A stretch of DNA of 64,000 nucleotides. Source: Heliopora coerulea (lineage: Eukaryota > Cnidaria > Anthozoa > Scleralcyonacea > Helioporidae). Shown here in pieces: positions 46,001 to 57,199 of this stretch. Each line of letters begins with the position of its first letter. Position 1 is the stretch's first letter. A program made the position numbers and the translations under genes. The DNA lies in contig JASJOG010000416.1 in assembly GCA_030142905.1 (NCBI GenBank), positions 124,001 to 188,000 of the forward strand. The letters are read 5' to 3'. The notes beneath the pieces are model-generated. The model did not search any database. It saw nothing but the letters and a program-made list of their open reading frames with translations, and was not told the DNA's origin.

Positions 46001-49000
46001 TAAGTACTCAACATTGGATCCTCGTAGTTTAATCTTCCCAGTGGCAGATCGTTTCGAACTCATTATTAATTTATGGACAAATAAACGCTGGAGAACTTTT
46101 CCTGAACAAAGCTAGGGGTGAACAGGCTATAAGCGTGGTTGCATGTAACACGAGATGAAGGTGTGACCTGTTAAAATCTCAAAGTTACGAGTTCTTATGT
46201 TAAATTTACACCCTTCGGAATTTGCGATATTGACTGGGAATTTGCAAGAAAAAATAGTTGAACCAATATTGCAGGTAGTCATTTGCCAAAAAAATTAGTT
46301 ACCTTCTGCAGACCCCGTTGCTTTTGCACAGACCCACGGCGGACCCCTTAGGCTCGGCGGACCACCAAAACTTGTTTGCGGACCCCAGGTTGGGAACCAC
46401 TGCCCTAGTTTGTCCTTATGTCCCTGTGTCCGTCCCTCTGTCCCGCCATCCGTCGTTCCGTCCATCCGTCTGTTTTATTGGCCAATTCATTCATTACAAA
46501 CAGATAAAGGGTCATTCCTAAACAAATGCATGTTTTCAGTGTGTTTGATTTTTTCTTGTATAGAAATTCCACGGTGCTATCCTCCAAACATCACGGTAAG
46601 CAGGGTAACATCTGCATCAGCGAGAATAGACTGGAACCGACTGTTTGTTCCAAAGACAGGAACATATCACTCTAAGTACTCAGTTAATCTGTCGGGGGTA
46701 CAAGACTGCTATCAATATTTACATACCACAGAAGAAACTTATCAGTACATCAACAATCTTTGTCCATATCGTCAGTACAACTTCACAGTTACTGCGGTCG
46801 ATTTAGGAGAGTGTTTTGGCGATGGTTATTCCAGTAATCTTACAATAAAAGAGGATGGTAAGTCTTTGTCGTTGTTTTGTTTGTTCGTTCGTGCGTGTGA
46901 TTGTGTCGTTGTCTTGGCGTTCAACAAACAAATAAAATAAATAAGTAAATAAATAAATAAGCAAATGAATGATTAAATAAGTAAATAAATAAATAATTAA
47001 ATAAATAAATAATTCAATAAATAGATAGAAGTTGATTGGCTAACTGACTGATTGACCGACCGACTGACTTACTGAATGATTAAGTGACTGAACGACTGAT
47101 CAAGTGACTGACTGACCGACCGACTGGCCGACCAACTGGCCGACCGACCTGAAAACCGACTAGCTTGCCGACCGACCGATTTGCTTACGGACCGGCTGGC
47201 CGGTAGGCGGACAGACTGGCTGATTCATTGATTGATTAAGAATCAATTAAGGATCAGTTTCATTCAGAGAGTCTTTTTCAGAGCAACAATAGCCAAGATC
47301 ATCAACAAGATGATCAGCTCCAACAAATGTCATCATACGCCTAGGTTGAAACCTGTGCTTCCACTTTGCCAGGATGAAATTTCCTCCATTTAATCCAGTT
47401 TTTCCTTTTTCAATTGAAAATTTCCTTCAGAAATACAAAAATTTCCTGTAAATTTCCTTCACAATTTAACGTAAAATGAATGATGTCTTTGGTGTGGAAA
47501 TTAACGAATCATTGCTCTGTCGCGTTGGATCGAGGCACGGTGTGGTCGTGGAGGACTAGGAATGAAGCTGTTTGCGAATAAGTGGTTATTTCTAGGAAAT
47601 GGAAGGTGGATATGTAGTTTTCTCATGGACATACATACATAATAATGAATTTCCTAACGACTAATAAGTTTTTACATGTCCCTCAACATCAAACCTAATA
47701 CCAAAACAAGTCAAGATTAAGTAATACAAATAATTTACAATGACAGTTACCGATTATCTGAATACATGAAGTACCTTAATTTTCTGTTTGTTATCTACTG
47801 ATATCTCTTCCAAGTTTAATGAATTTATTTAATTTTCGGGAAACTGTTTAGAAAACGAATACAAACTAGAATTACAGTAGAACCCCGCTTACTCGAACTG
47901 CTAACGGTAATGAAAAATAGTTCGAGTTAGCGGGGTGGGCGTTGGATTTCAAGTATCCTGTTAATAATTAATACCGTATCGTGGTTTCATAATTCATCCA
48001 CAATTGCCAGTCATTTTGGTCCAATCAGTTAAACACGGAGCGATCGCATAAGAAGAGGCTGAGTTTCTCAGCCTGTCAATTATGATTGAGGAAAGGTCGC
48101 ATGTTATTGGTCAATTGTTATTGGTCACGTTCAATTGAGGAGAATATAGGAGATGAATTTGTTTGCAACGACGTTGCTGCCTGGATAGTATTTTGCGCCT
48201 GCTGGCCATTTGAACTGTTTTGACTGAGCCAACAATCCAAGAGCAATTCCATCACTTCAATATTTCCTGCCGGTTTTCCGTTGGACAGAAACTGATTTCT
48301 CACGGTGTTGATCTTTTTACGTACTTCTACCAAGCGCCCTTCCTCATCGCGTTTCACTTCCATTTTGAAGCCGTAGTAGGCCTTGCTCTCTTTAATTGCA
48401 CTTTCATTCTTCTGGTAGTAGGCTTTATTGCGATCATACTTGCTAAGCCCCGCAGAAAGCGGAGTTGTGCTTTGCGCAGAGGTAGAAGTCCGAGCTGTTG
48501 AATGAAAGCAACCGAGCATATTTGTCACAAATGAATTTGAAAGTGGCGCCAGTTTTTGTTTATATTTATAATATTACAAGCTTCAAATATGCGCCAAAAA
48601 GAATACAGATGGCTATGACACATCGCGGACGTAATAAAATTTGAATCGTACCCAAACACTACGAGGGTAGGATGACTAGAAGTGAATGAAGATGCGCAGG
48701 ATGTCTCGAATGATTATAATACGACGTATAACAACCAGGAAAATTAGTAAATGTGGCATGTTCAGCCATTTATTGCTTTATATATTGTTTAGCTGTATTT
48801 TAAAAGCACATTTTAAAAGTATTTCCGTAAGCTTTAGGCTCTAGGACACGCTTGTGGAACTCTACGCTGTCCAGTTTAGTCACGCTTCAAAGTATCCGCC
48901 ATTTAGAAACATGCAACCGCCATACGAAGCCAGAAATGTGGGAGGAGCTTACCCTTTTATAGCGTCGCTCCGTGTTTAAGAATATTTTAATTTTTCATCA

Positions 49001-51615
49001 TCGATGGAGTTGAATGTGTTGTCCTGAATTCAAATATTACCATATTTTACTGTCTACCACTAATGAGTTGAATAACTGTTTATGATAAAATGACTATACC
49101 AGAATGCATGTGCAGGTTCAGTTAATGTTTGGGTCGTATACAGTATATACGGCTGCACAAATTTCTAAAAGCCCTACAAAATAAACTGGATGGACTAGAA
49201 CAGTTGCTACGGGCTGCTCAAGACTAATTTGTGTGACAATCTAAGATTCATTTCATCGAATTATAATTGTGTGCGCAATATTTACCCAGGATAATCAATT
49301 TGTTATGTGGACTTTAAACCGTGTCACCCCAGAGAGATGGTCTTTGCTGGGTTTGAATTTCGTTTCCGTACATTGTCACGTTGTTATCAGTAAAGATTCA
49401 AGATTCTGACTTGTCAAACAGCTACGTCCTGACACTTTCATGTTTATCGACCAACATTTCCAAAATAGAGTTCGAGTTAACGGGGTAAATTTGAACCAAG
49501 GGAGTATGAAATTAGTTCGAGTTAGCGGGGAGTTTGAATTAATCGAGGTCAAGTTATGTGGTAGTAAATTATAGGGGAAATATGATCAAATCCAGGGGAA
49601 ATTGAATTTAGTTCGAGTTAGCGGGGAGTTCGAGTTAACCGAGTTGGAGTTAGCGAGGTTCTACTGTATGTGTGTTCTGACATGCAGTTTTACACCAACG
49701 TCGACACAAATGTGAAATCATAAATTCAGTAAACATAACAGTATAAATATGACATGAGCACGAGAACGTCCTAAATTCCACTTCCCAGTATATTTAAAAA
49801 TTATGTTAGAGTCAAGGAATAGATTTTCCTGGAAGACAAATAGAAGCATTTAAGCCTTTCCTGTCCAAGACTTCCCCCCTTGGCGAGTAAAATTGTCTGG
49901 CGTTAGCCAGAGTAAAATATCAAAGTCGGGGATGGATCGGAAAGGTTTAAAACAATTCTGCTTTAACCTGACTGAAAGACATTTCAGTACTATAAACTAC
50001 GGTATTCGCCCTTCACATTTGGTGATATCTATATCTCGGCAAAAATAAAGGAACTATAAAATGACGTCCACTTCAATGAAGGAAACAGCTCTTCCAAACC
50101 TTAAATTTAATTTGTAAATCTTTGTTTCAAAGACTAACTAACTGACTGCACTTCCGTCAGTTATCGGTTCACAGAAATTACATGAAAGTGACCCGGGTTA
50201 TTTTCGCGGTCTTCCGCAAGCAATCGTGCCACAATCGACAGACGTTATAGCTTATCTTTTGTGCAGCATCAGCTGAATTCCCCCCCCCACCCCCCCGCCC
50301 CCACAAACACGCAAATTAATTCAATAGATCGTAATTCTGCAAAATGTTGTACTGTAATATTCTTCAACATTAGAAAGAGAATTGTTCTCAGCAGGGAAAT
50401 TGTTCAGAATTCCTTCAAATTTCCTTCAAATTTCCTTCAAATTCTCAAAAAGTCCTTCATATTTCTATCAAAATTTTATTTCCTTCCAATTTCCTTCATT
50501 TTGTCAATATTCCCTTCGAAAAGGAAATTTCCTTCAATGTGGAAGTACTGATGTACTTCCACATTGATAGCGGCAAAAGTGGCTGATCCACTGGGTACGG
50601 TCCAAAGTAGCCAGCCTCCCTTGTGGGCAGTTAAAAATCCCATATCATTTAACTATTTAATTCGATGGAAATGGTTTAATCACTTGGTTAAGAATTTTGC
50701 TTCTTCTTGCCATAGACATAAAACTTTTTGAAATTTTTTTTGTGTAAATGTATGAGAGCATGGAAATGTCTTGAGATGATAGATGAACGATCATCAAGCT
50801 CTATCCTCAGAAAAACGATTTCTGAGCCCCAGTCTTGAGCTAAGAGAAATTGTTTTTCTGAGGATAGGGCTTGACGATCGTTCGTCTATAATCTTAATAA
50901 AATTTTTTAATTGAACTTGCTTGTGTTGGCAGAAACATTTCGTTTTGTTCTCGCTTGCAATTCGAACTTGCTTGCAACATAACATTTCCAAGCAAGAGTT
51001 CAGGTTTTAGATACTTACATGTTATTTAATTTATCTATAAGCATTCTTCGCGTCGCTTACAGTGGTTAGATTTTGTTTTAAACCCTCTCAATTAACTCTT
51101 TCCCTGCGGGATAAGTCTCTGGCTAGGTGCAGACGATTTTACTCGTCAAGATGAGAGCTCCCGCCTCGAAAGAGTTATAACCATCTCAACTACACGAATT
51201 TTTCATATGGTTGGAATAGTATTTTAGAGATGAAAATAATTTCCCTCCTGATGATTGAAACGTTCCCAAGCATGTCTTTTCTTTTTTTTGTTTTTTTGAC
51301 TTCCACATTCCATTCTTTTATGTAGAAAACTTAAGGGAAAGGTCTTTAGATTCTTCACAAATCATGTACATTGTTATAATCGCTGTTCAGTTTGTAATAA
51401 TCGTCATTCTTGCTGTCGTTGTGATACGCATACGCCGTAAACACGGCTCGAGGAGCTCACAAACAGAGGTAGTGAATGAAAGAGGCAACACAGCTTTGCA
51501 AGAGAGAACAAATACAGATCAAACCGCTTCATCGGATAATGTCATCGGGAACTACGACCAACTAAATCGCCAAAGAGATGAAGATGAACACACTTACCAA
51601 TCTTTGCAGACCTAG
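36996..51615 (+). CDS. Lectin/SRCR/discoidin/FN3 transmembrane receptor, copy 2 (one frameshift)
   Basis: Paralog of the gene at 6123 with identical structure. Exons: 36996-37074, 38711-39010, 40352-40777, 41555-41875, 42554-42862, 43554-43859, 44733-44874, 46564-46857, 51326-51615. The FTP exon is three codons longer than in copy 1. A T run of seven at 43740-43746, against six in copy 1, shifts the frame in the discoidin exon; without it the gene would give about 821 residues. All other exons are open with intact splice sites and the YxxL pair is preserved, so this is either a very recent pseudogene, a truncated secreted form, or a homopolymer error in the assembly. Copy 2 introns carry several elements absent from copy 1 (hAT at 45819, pogo-like at 47875). 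Confidence 0.78.
37947..38240 (+). pseudogene. Copy 2 relic SUEL lectin exon in intron 1
   Basis: Same decayed exon as at 7049, with acceptor TTATAG at 37941-37946 and the same in-frame TGA after SSSQR. The shared lesion shows that the decay predates the gene duplication. Confidence 0.75.
38711..39010 (+). CDS. Copy 2 exon 2: SUEL lectin domain
   Basis: 300 nt, phase 1 to phase 1. It keeps IEAIYGR and DPCPGESKYLVVKYRC but differs from copy 1 at about 21 residues, clustered in the N-terminal half (around the EDSAINITC and GRTVGQDVC segments). Confidence 0.87.
39841..40070. other. 228-bp indel in copy 2 intron 2
   Basis: Present in copy 2 between TAACATAACAA and AATGCTAAAG, missing in copy 1 at about 8950. 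Includes GGATTTTGGAAAGGATGAAA, which recurs near 55210. A deletion in copy 1 is as likely as an insertion. Confidence 0.5.
40352..40777 (+). CDS. Copy 2 exon 3: fucolectin-type FTP lectin domain
   Basis: 426 nt, 142 codons, phase 1 to phase 1. All FTP landmarks are present (NFALEKP, SLAVDD, DPWWRVDLQQ, LCGFEIRV, GRYVTIVIPG, LCEVEVYG). About 20 of the 43 residues before DPWW differ from copy 1, and net three codons are gained around that region and the IYN loop. Confidence 0.87.
41555..41875 (+). CDS. Copy 2 exon 4: SRCR domain 1
   Basis: 321 nt, phase 1 to phase 1, six cysteines, 11 replacements against copy 1. Acceptor CGAAG/GT and donor ACGT/GTAAGT match copy 1. Confidence 0.87.
42554..42862 (+). 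CDS. Copy 2 exon 5: SRCR domain 2
   Basis: 309 nt, phase 1 to phase 1. WGTICNTGW, ACRELGF, IWLRNLQCDGDE and six cysteines are seen. About 23 replacements against copy 1, many changing charge. Confidence 0.88.
43554..43859 (+). CDS. Copy 2 exon 6: discoidin first part, frameshifted
   Basis: 306 nt against 305 in copy 1. The extra T in the run 43740-43746 lies just after HLPG and throws the remaining third of the exon out of frame. Either side of the lesion the sequence is almost identical to copy 1 (two replacements), which suggests that the change is recent or an assembly error. Confidence 0.75.
43890..44559 (+). mobile_element. Pogo-like non-autonomous element, copy 2 counterpart
   Basis: Counterpart of the element at 13363, bounded by CAGTAGTCTTCCG and GACTACTG with TA flanks. 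Its internal SINE has lost the A-box part (from about 44118), leaving only the B-box half. Orthology to copy 1 places this insertion before the duplication. Confidence 0.7.
44733..44874 (+). CDS. Copy 2 exon 7: discoidin C-terminal part
   Basis: 142 nt with the same boundaries as copy 1; three replacements. The donor is again AAG/GCAAGT, and here no GT alternative is available nearby, so the GC-AG intron is the best call. Confidence 0.78.
45819..46402. mobile_element. hAT non-autonomous element in copy 2 intron 7
   Basis: 584 bp with ends CAGTGGTTCCCAACCTTTTA and CAGGTTGGGAACCACTG (inverted), flanked by 8-bp duplications CCCTAGTC and CCCTAGTT (45811, 46403). Absent from copy 1. The end sequence is the well-known hAT-Charlie type. 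No transposase. Confidence 0.88.
46564..46857 (+). CDS. Copy 2 exon 8: fibronectin type III domain
   Basis: 294 nt, phase 1 to phase 1, about 13 replacements against copy 1, with the W, the L-x-P-x-x-x-Y core and the extra cysteines kept. Confidence 0.84.
48033..48975 (-). mobile_element. Nested TTAA-flanked element (piggyBac/Kolobok-type) with one reading frame
   Basis: 943 bp with perfect 10-bp ends ACACGGAGCG/CGCTCCGTGT and TTAA at 48029-48032 and 48976-48979, as in piggyBac and Kolobok superfamilies. It sits inside the pogo-like element. The only sizeable frame is on the minus strand at 48118-48528. Confidence 0.75.
48118..48528 (-). CDS. Unrecognised 136-residue frame inside TTAA-flanked element
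   Basis: Starts MTNMLGCFHSTART, with a charged middle (KYDRNKAYYQKNESAIKESK, then MEVKRDEEGRLVEVRKKINT) and an amphipathic LLLDCWLSQ near the end, finishing SSIERDQ. It does not look like a DDE transposase. The internal part has the composition of a real folded or coiled-coil protein, so it may be captured host sequence or a short accessory protein of the element. No membrane segment or signal peptide. Confidence 0.35.
   Translation of the reverse strand: MTNMLGCFHSTARTSTSAQSTTPLSAGLSKYDRNKAYYQKNESAIKESKAYYGFKMEVKRDEEGRLVEVRKKINTVRNQFLSNGKPAGNIEVMELLLDCWLSQNSSNGQQAQNTIQAATSLQTNSSPIFSSIERDQ
50785..50895. repeat. SINE-tail hairpin, copy 2 intron 8
   Basis: Counterpart of 18432-18545: GATCATCAAGCTCTATCCTC against GAGGATAGGGCTTGACGATC. 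Confidence 0.55.
51326..51615 (+). CDS. Copy 2 exon 9: transmembrane helix and ITAM-like tail
   Basis: 290 nt to TAG. Helix, basic stop-transfer (RIRRKH) and YDQL-x10-YQSL are preserved; about 12 replacements, none in the two YxxL motifs. Confidence 0.84.
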
Positions 51616-53482
51616 ACAAAAGATTTGAAAGGTCAAATTTTGACAGTTGGTGACTGTACATATTTCAAGTCCAGTTGAGAATATGATTCTCTTCAATACT
51701 TCATAAAAGTCAAAAATTAAACTTTTGTCTACACACTAGCGCGGATGAGAAAAAACACCCTCAGACGAACATACAAATTATATAGTCATAGACCTGTAAT
51801 AAATGTTGTTGTTTTAAAAGTCAAGGAATTTTAGTGCTTAATATTTCGTTTACGGCTTAATTGTGATGACGTTTCAAAAAACAGAGAAGATAAACTAAAT
51901 TATGTGGCTCTGTGGAACTCAAGATAAGTATTAGTTGATGTGATTTTTTAATCACTCGTTTTTCATCCTAATGCTGCTTCGTGAACAACAATCTACAGTT
52001 ACAAGACAGAACTAAACATACTATCAGGTTGCAGTTAACCACTAAAGCTAGGTCACCACCCAGGTCGCACTAAGGTTGCAGTTAATCACTGAAGCTGAAG
52101 GTTGGGACGGACGACATTGACCAGAAATACCGGACGAAAGACGCCACTCGTGATTTTCATAATTCAAAATGCAAGGAGCATTTTAACGTAGACTATACAC
52201 GACATCAAAATGGTATTTATTTAAAATTTAAGACTGGTAAATACGAAATCCACATCGGCAGCAGACATTTGTGATTCTCCTTCAGCTTTGAGATAGCGAG
52301 TCATCACCGTGCAATATTCTTTTCAGGATTACATCTTGCAATAATATTTTTTGGACCACCATTATGATATCAAAACTACCGTACATTGAAATAAAGTGGG
52401 AAAATTCGACCAATTAATGGATCAGGAATGAGGGCAGTGGCAAGGCCAAGGGCGGAATGCCCATCAACTTTTCAGAAATATGGTTAGCTAGATTTGCTCA
52501 GATATGAAGAAAATACTTCCAGCAGTGTCAGCCGTATCGTTTAGCCAAACAAATGAATCTAACCAAAACTGTTTTATTAAAAGAGCCTCTCGTCTCCTGA
52601 GATGAGTTACTAACCGTGTCGTCTCTCCGTGAGGAATTAGCGAGGAGTGTTTATTTATTCTCGGGGGTTATTCCTATCCAATTTTTTAAACCCAAAACTA
52701 ACAACCAAAATAAAAATTATGGTGAGAAAAAGATAAACGAACGTTCTCTGACCAAAAGTGATTTTTGTTAATTATTGGTCAGAGAACACCTGTTTATCTT
52801 TTTCTCACTATGATTAATCCTGACCGCTAGTCATCAATCTTTTCTATAAAAATTATGGTTTATTAATCAAAACATTGATTATAATGCACATCTTTCTCGG
52901 AACAGGTCATTTTTCTACGACGTCAGATTTTCGTTGTGCTCTATGATTGGTCCAATCTGGGCACCATAGAAACGAAGCTGAGCAGTGGGCACGTTGGGAG
53001 GTGGAGGGAAGTAATACTTGTGTTGTAAATACCAGTAATACCAGTGTTGAAAAGTTTGTGTGGAGTATATTATTGTAATAATGGATATCTTCAATTGGTA
53101 AACTAAACCAGGTATAAAAAGAGTTGTTTTGAGATATGGCGCCATGAATTACTAAGAGTTGGCTTCCATAAGTACATCTGTTATTCTTAAAGGTGAGAAA
53201 CAGACAGTTCCATTTTCCTATATTTTTATATTTGAACATTCTTATCTTACTTCTCAATCGTGCTGAGCCGTTTTCATGTTGGTTTCTTGGAGGTTATACA
53301 AACTTTATGACAGTATCCTGGCACGTTCATAATTTAGGTTGTAAATGTATGTTAGTTTAATAATTTAAATATTAATAGAATAAATATAACAATGAAAATA
53401 TTAAATATTAATGATTTTGGACGAGAAAGTTCATATTAAAAATTCGTCTCTATCTATTTCATGGGGTAAACGTGGTTTTCCT
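51616..53482. other. 3' flank of copy 2, no gene seen
   Basis: Aligns to 19258-21382 with two deletions, including loss of about 190 bp matching 20670-20910. It keeps the hairpin at 52715-52830. No coding sequence recognised. Confidence 0.6.
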
Positions 53483-54620
53483 AAACGTGGTTTGACGTCG
53501 CTTACTCGTTACCTACCTCGATGCAACAACGACAAGGCCACAAACGATTTGATATTTCGAAAGATCAGTTAGGACACTTACGATCCCCTTTTTTCTCGTG
53601 CCAGTATACTCCAAGTCCGCATTTCTACTATCTAACGTCTTCGGAAAGAATACTGATGATACTGATAAATCTTTGAGTACGCTAGCCACTTCAACTAAAA
53701 CCGGTTTCCAAGTGGGGCGTACATGACAATTATATACAAAGTAGAAAGAAAGCATTAGTTACAGTTATAAGAGTCTGGGTTTAGTTACAAATTTGAAACG
53801 CATTCTGACATATCAGACAACGAACTGCAGAAAAGTTATGCAAGCATAATATTAGACGTGACTGGGGTACGGTGGACGATAAAGGTCACCCTCTTCTCTG
53901 TGCAAACATGTAATTTCTACGCATAAGAAAGAAACGTCTCTGTGGAAATTGATGTTCTCCGTGGAGATACGACACTACGACATGAAAATGTGTATCTGCT
54001 ATTTATAAACATAGCTTAACTGCGTGACATTACGTGTTTTTGTCGGAAAAACACGCATCTACGCCATTGAAATAAGCGTCTTCCTCTAAGAAATAGGCGC
54101 CTTCTCTGTAAAAAAAGATATCTCACCTCCCCGAATCTCCTCCGTACAGAATTTTCATTTTATGTAATTGGGGGAGACTGAATTAACATGAGGGATGTAG
54201 TGAATGCTTTGACAACCGTTTCTGTAAATTCTTAGTGTTATTGTCTTCCTCGTGAAATCCTTCCTCAGTCAATGCCTCCCACACCTTTTGTCTTCTCCTA
54301 CAGTCAACCGCCTCCAAATTCGCTTCCTCCTCAGTCAAAATCTTCTTTTCCTTTCTGATTCTTTTCTCTTCCCTCACCTTTACTCTACCACCTCGCCACC
54401 TTCATCTTCTTCACCACCACCTACATCCTTTCCATAACCCAGAGGCATAATTTTGTATATGTTACCAAATTATAAAAGAAAATAAGGTAAAAAGGATAAA
54501 TATTATCTACCAGGAGGACATCTTCTCTTGCTGAAATTTCTTCGCTTCCTTGACCAATGAATGAAACTTACTGAATATTATTTACGTTTAATTATATTGT
54601 CTTTTACCATTTTTCAAAAT
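53483..54620. other. Unique spacer upstream of phosphatase pseudogene
   Basis: No gene recognised on either strand. A TCTTC-rich pyrimidine stretch lies at 54245-54440. Confidence 0.5.
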
Positions 54621-54627
54621 TTTTCAG

Positions 54628-54782
54628 AGTTCAGCAGTGGAACACGTAGTTCGACATGTCCAATTCACGGATTGGCCTGAGAGTGAGGCCTTATGAAGCG
54701 ACGATGACGTCATGGTTTTCTTGGAGACCGTGGAAGAAGCTCAACAACGCTGGGCAAACGGAGTGCTAATGGTGCACTGCAG
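54628..54782 (+). pseudogene. PTP pseudogene exon a (WPD loop to catalytic cysteine)
   Basis: Preceded by TTTTTCAG and followed by CAG/GTAAAT; ends in phase 2 within the codon after the catalytic cysteine (VHC). One in-frame TGA. Confidence 0.78.
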
Positions 54783-54899
54783 GTAAATTCTCCCAGCGGT
54801 TGGGACGTACACCGTGGCTTATTAATTTGGTGGTTATTTCAGTTCAGATTTGCTTACACAAATTTGATGTATATACGCGTTCTTTTTGTAGGTGCCTGT

Positions 54900-55310
54900 G
54901 TTTGTGTCGATGATTGAGTCTGGGTCTAGGTCAAGGTCTAGGTCTGTGTTCAAGTCCGGGGCCAGGGGCAAGCCCGAATCCGTGTCTGAGTCCAGGTTCA
55001 GATCAGGGTCCGGATACATCACAGGTTTTCTCCGGGTACTCCGGTTTACTTTTGCAGTAACACTGGTCCCATGACGGTTTTCCCTTACTTGAGCACTAGG
55101 GAGAACAGTTTATGTAACTGATTGGGTTATCCAATATCAATCAACACACTTTACCTTTAGCTTTACCGGTAATGTAAACGGGACTTTAGGATGTTTGAAC
55201 GTTCCATTAGGATTTTGGAAAGGGTCAAACACCTGTTGCATCTAGGTGCCGGTCCAGGTCCACGTCCGAATCCGTGTCTAAGTCCGGGTTCAGATCAGGG
55301 TCCGGGTACT
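54900..55310. repeat. Degenerate six-base repeats (GGTCTA/GGTCCG), two patches
   Basis: Patches at 54910-55020 and 55245-55310 built from AGGTCT, GGTCCG and GAGTCC variants, both ending TTCAGATCAGGGTCCGG. The SRSRSV- and DLDLDP-type frames are artefacts. Confidence 0.7.
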
Positions 55311-55489
55311 AAAGGTATAAAACAGTTTCACGTCTTATATAAGTTGCGTCTAAGATGAAATGGGTGGGTCATTGTGTTGTGAATGGGAAGTTCTAAATTT
55401 TGTCTGTTTTGAGCAGCGTTCTGTATAAGCTCGTGTTCTGTATAAGCCATGTCCTGGGTAAGCCGCGTCTTATTTATCACGATAAAACA

Positions 55490-55900
55490 TCATGGCATTT
55501 ACACTCGACTGTTATCTGTTAAGTTCATAATTCTGAAGGAGGAAAATCTCGAGTGTCTAGATATTTTAAGAGCCAACCAGGATCTGAGGCGAGATTTTCC
55601 ACTCCAAAGTTTCCTCCTTCAGAATTATCAACTTAGCAATTAGTGGTCGAGAGCAAATGCCATAATGTTCTATCGAACATACCCTTCATTTAATCGGCAT
55701 TATCACCATTATATATACTGAACTCGTGGCCATGTTTACGGCAAAGCCCTCCGTACCTGAGTTGGGAGAGAATCGCGCCAGATTCGCGAGGTCGAAGGTT
55801 CGATTCCCAGTCGGAGGGCTAAAAGTTGTAGTTTTCGCAACTGGTCCCGGGTAGGTCTTAAAAAATATAACTAGACACTCTCACCACCCCTGTTGTCTCC
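55490..55900 (+). mobile_element. tRNA-derived SINE composite inside PTP pseudogene intron
   Basis: tRNA-like head at about 55747-55822 with a degraded A box (TACCTGAGTTGG) and B box AGGTTCGATTCC. It shares GAACTCGTGGCCATG and the CTCGAGTGT arms with 27295-27850. Confidence 0.65.
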
Positions 55901-55998
55901 TTATTGACCAAAATTCTAGAGAGCGAACTCCTTTTTTCCAGTTCTCAGCCCGAGGTGATTCGCACGGTAGTTTTAACGTGTTTTTATGTTTCTGTTAG

Positions 55999-56134
55999 TA
56001 ACGGTGCTCATCGGACTGGGGCCGACCTCGCACTGGCCATTTAACGTGAACGTATCAAAACAGAACATGTGGTTGATGTGTTTGGATGTATTTAAATGAT
56101 GAGAGGCCAACGACCGCAGTTTGTTGGAAATGTG
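55999..56134 (+). pseudogene. PTP pseudogene exon b (P-loop arginine, RTG, QRPQFV)
   Basis: Begins in phase 2, completing HCSNG-HRTG, then ERIKTEHVVDVF and MMRGQRPQFV, with two TAA stops replacing conserved residues. Donor GTG/GTAAGT, phase 0. Confidence 0.78.
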
Positions 56135-56822
56135 GTAAGTAGCATGGCGGATGCTGTCGTCGAATGAACTAGCTAATATAGCTATGAAAATACGGAGCTA
56201 TACACAGCAAAAAATAAAATTATTATCTTAAGAAAAAAAAATCTTGTTTGAAGACCATATTTCTTAAATTACGAAATGTTATCTTGTCTCGTAGACAGGA
56301 TGATTTTTCTTAATAAGCCATCTTGATAACAAAAAGTTTCTTAAAAGAAGACATTTCCTTGAATGAAGAAAATATATCTAGACTAGACAGGAACGATATT
56401 GACCAGAGATTTACCAGGCGGAAGTCGTAGTCTTAGGATCAATATCAAGGCCCAGCTCAAGATTCCTAATATGAATAGCCATGACGTGATAAATCAAGAC
56501 AAATAACAAAACATGTTAGTTTATAAAAGCTTTACTGACGTTTCGTTGTTGACGTGCAACATTTTCAAAGTGAAATACTTGATGTACAGGTAAGGATATT
56601 AAAATAATATTTATAGGGAGTTGAAAAATAATTAGCCAATGAGGGAGAACGGAAGGTGAGAGAACACTAGAAGAAGAGCTGAAGAAGAGAAGACTAATAA
56701 AAATAAAGCAAGCGGAATAGACCTGATGTTTTCGTTAAGGACAGGCTTAAATTTGCGTCTTGCTGTAGTATCTATAGCTTTATTGCTTGTTGTCTAAGTT
56801 TTGATTTGCAATATATTTACAG

Positions 56823-56912
56823 GACCAATACAAGTTTTGCTACTACGCAATGATGAAGTTCGTTGAGGATTTCCAAACCTATGACAACATTCCCAAGACC
56901 ATAAGAGATTAA
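56823..56912 (+). pseudogene. PTP pseudogene exon c (C-terminal helix)
   Basis: 29 codons plus TAA, acceptor TATTTACAG. Encodes DQYKFCYYAMMKFVEDF and a short tail, matching the end of PTP domains (EQY-FcY-a-leyl). Confidence 0.75.
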
Positions 56913-57199
56913 CAGAAAAGAAGTAACATTGAAACTTAATAACTAAACCTGGGTATTATTGAACTGTATTTGGTAGAAAATGTGCATAGTGCAGGTTTTT
57001 ATTATGTAAGTTTAATTCTTTGAATGCTGAGGACTTATCCATACGTCCTCAAGGAGAGATTGAAATAGAACTGGCTGGCATTCAAATCGCAAATGTCTTC
57101 GTATATATTGCTTAAGTTATGTAATTAAACCGAGATGAATTAAAAATTACATTAACAGTTTGAATTCGTATGCGAGACTCTTTTGATTGACATTTGGAC

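Larger units (their letters stand above)
47875..49666. mobile_element. Pogo-like element in copy 2 intron 8
   Basis: 1792 bp bounded by CAGTAGAACCCCGC and its inverse GAGGTTCTACTG with TA on both sides; copy 1 has the single TA at about 17350. Sub-terminal arms repeat GTTCGAGTTAGCGGGG several times. A separate TTAA-flanked element is nested inside at 48033. No pogo transposase is seen. Confidence 0.85.
28704..53482 (+). repeat. Segmental duplication, unit B
   Basis: Counterpart of 1-21382. The offset is about 28.7 kb at the left end and 30.87 kb at the gene start because unit B gained elements upstream. The right edge is near 53482. Confidence 0.85.
54628..56912 (+). pseudogene. Protein tyrosine phosphatase (PTP) catalytic-domain pseudogene, three exons
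   Basis: Exons 54628-54782, 55999-56134 and 56823-56912 with intact splice sites and matching phases encode the C-terminal half of a classical PTP domain. Exon a has VRHVQFTDWPE (the WPD-loop region, with E where the catalytic D is usual), FLETVEEAQQRWANGVLMVHC. Exon b completes the P-loop as HC-SNGAHRTG (CX5R kept). Exon c has DQYKFCYYAMMKFVEDF and a natural stop. In-frame stops: TGA in exon a (54694), two TAAs in exon b. Upstream exons are absent. It is most like receptor-type PTPs. Same strand as the receptor and 3 kb downstream of copy 2. Confidence 0.8.

Noticed and set aside
54834..55022. DLDLDP / SRSRSV frames
   Set aside because: Artefacts of degenerate six-base repeats, no start or splice context.
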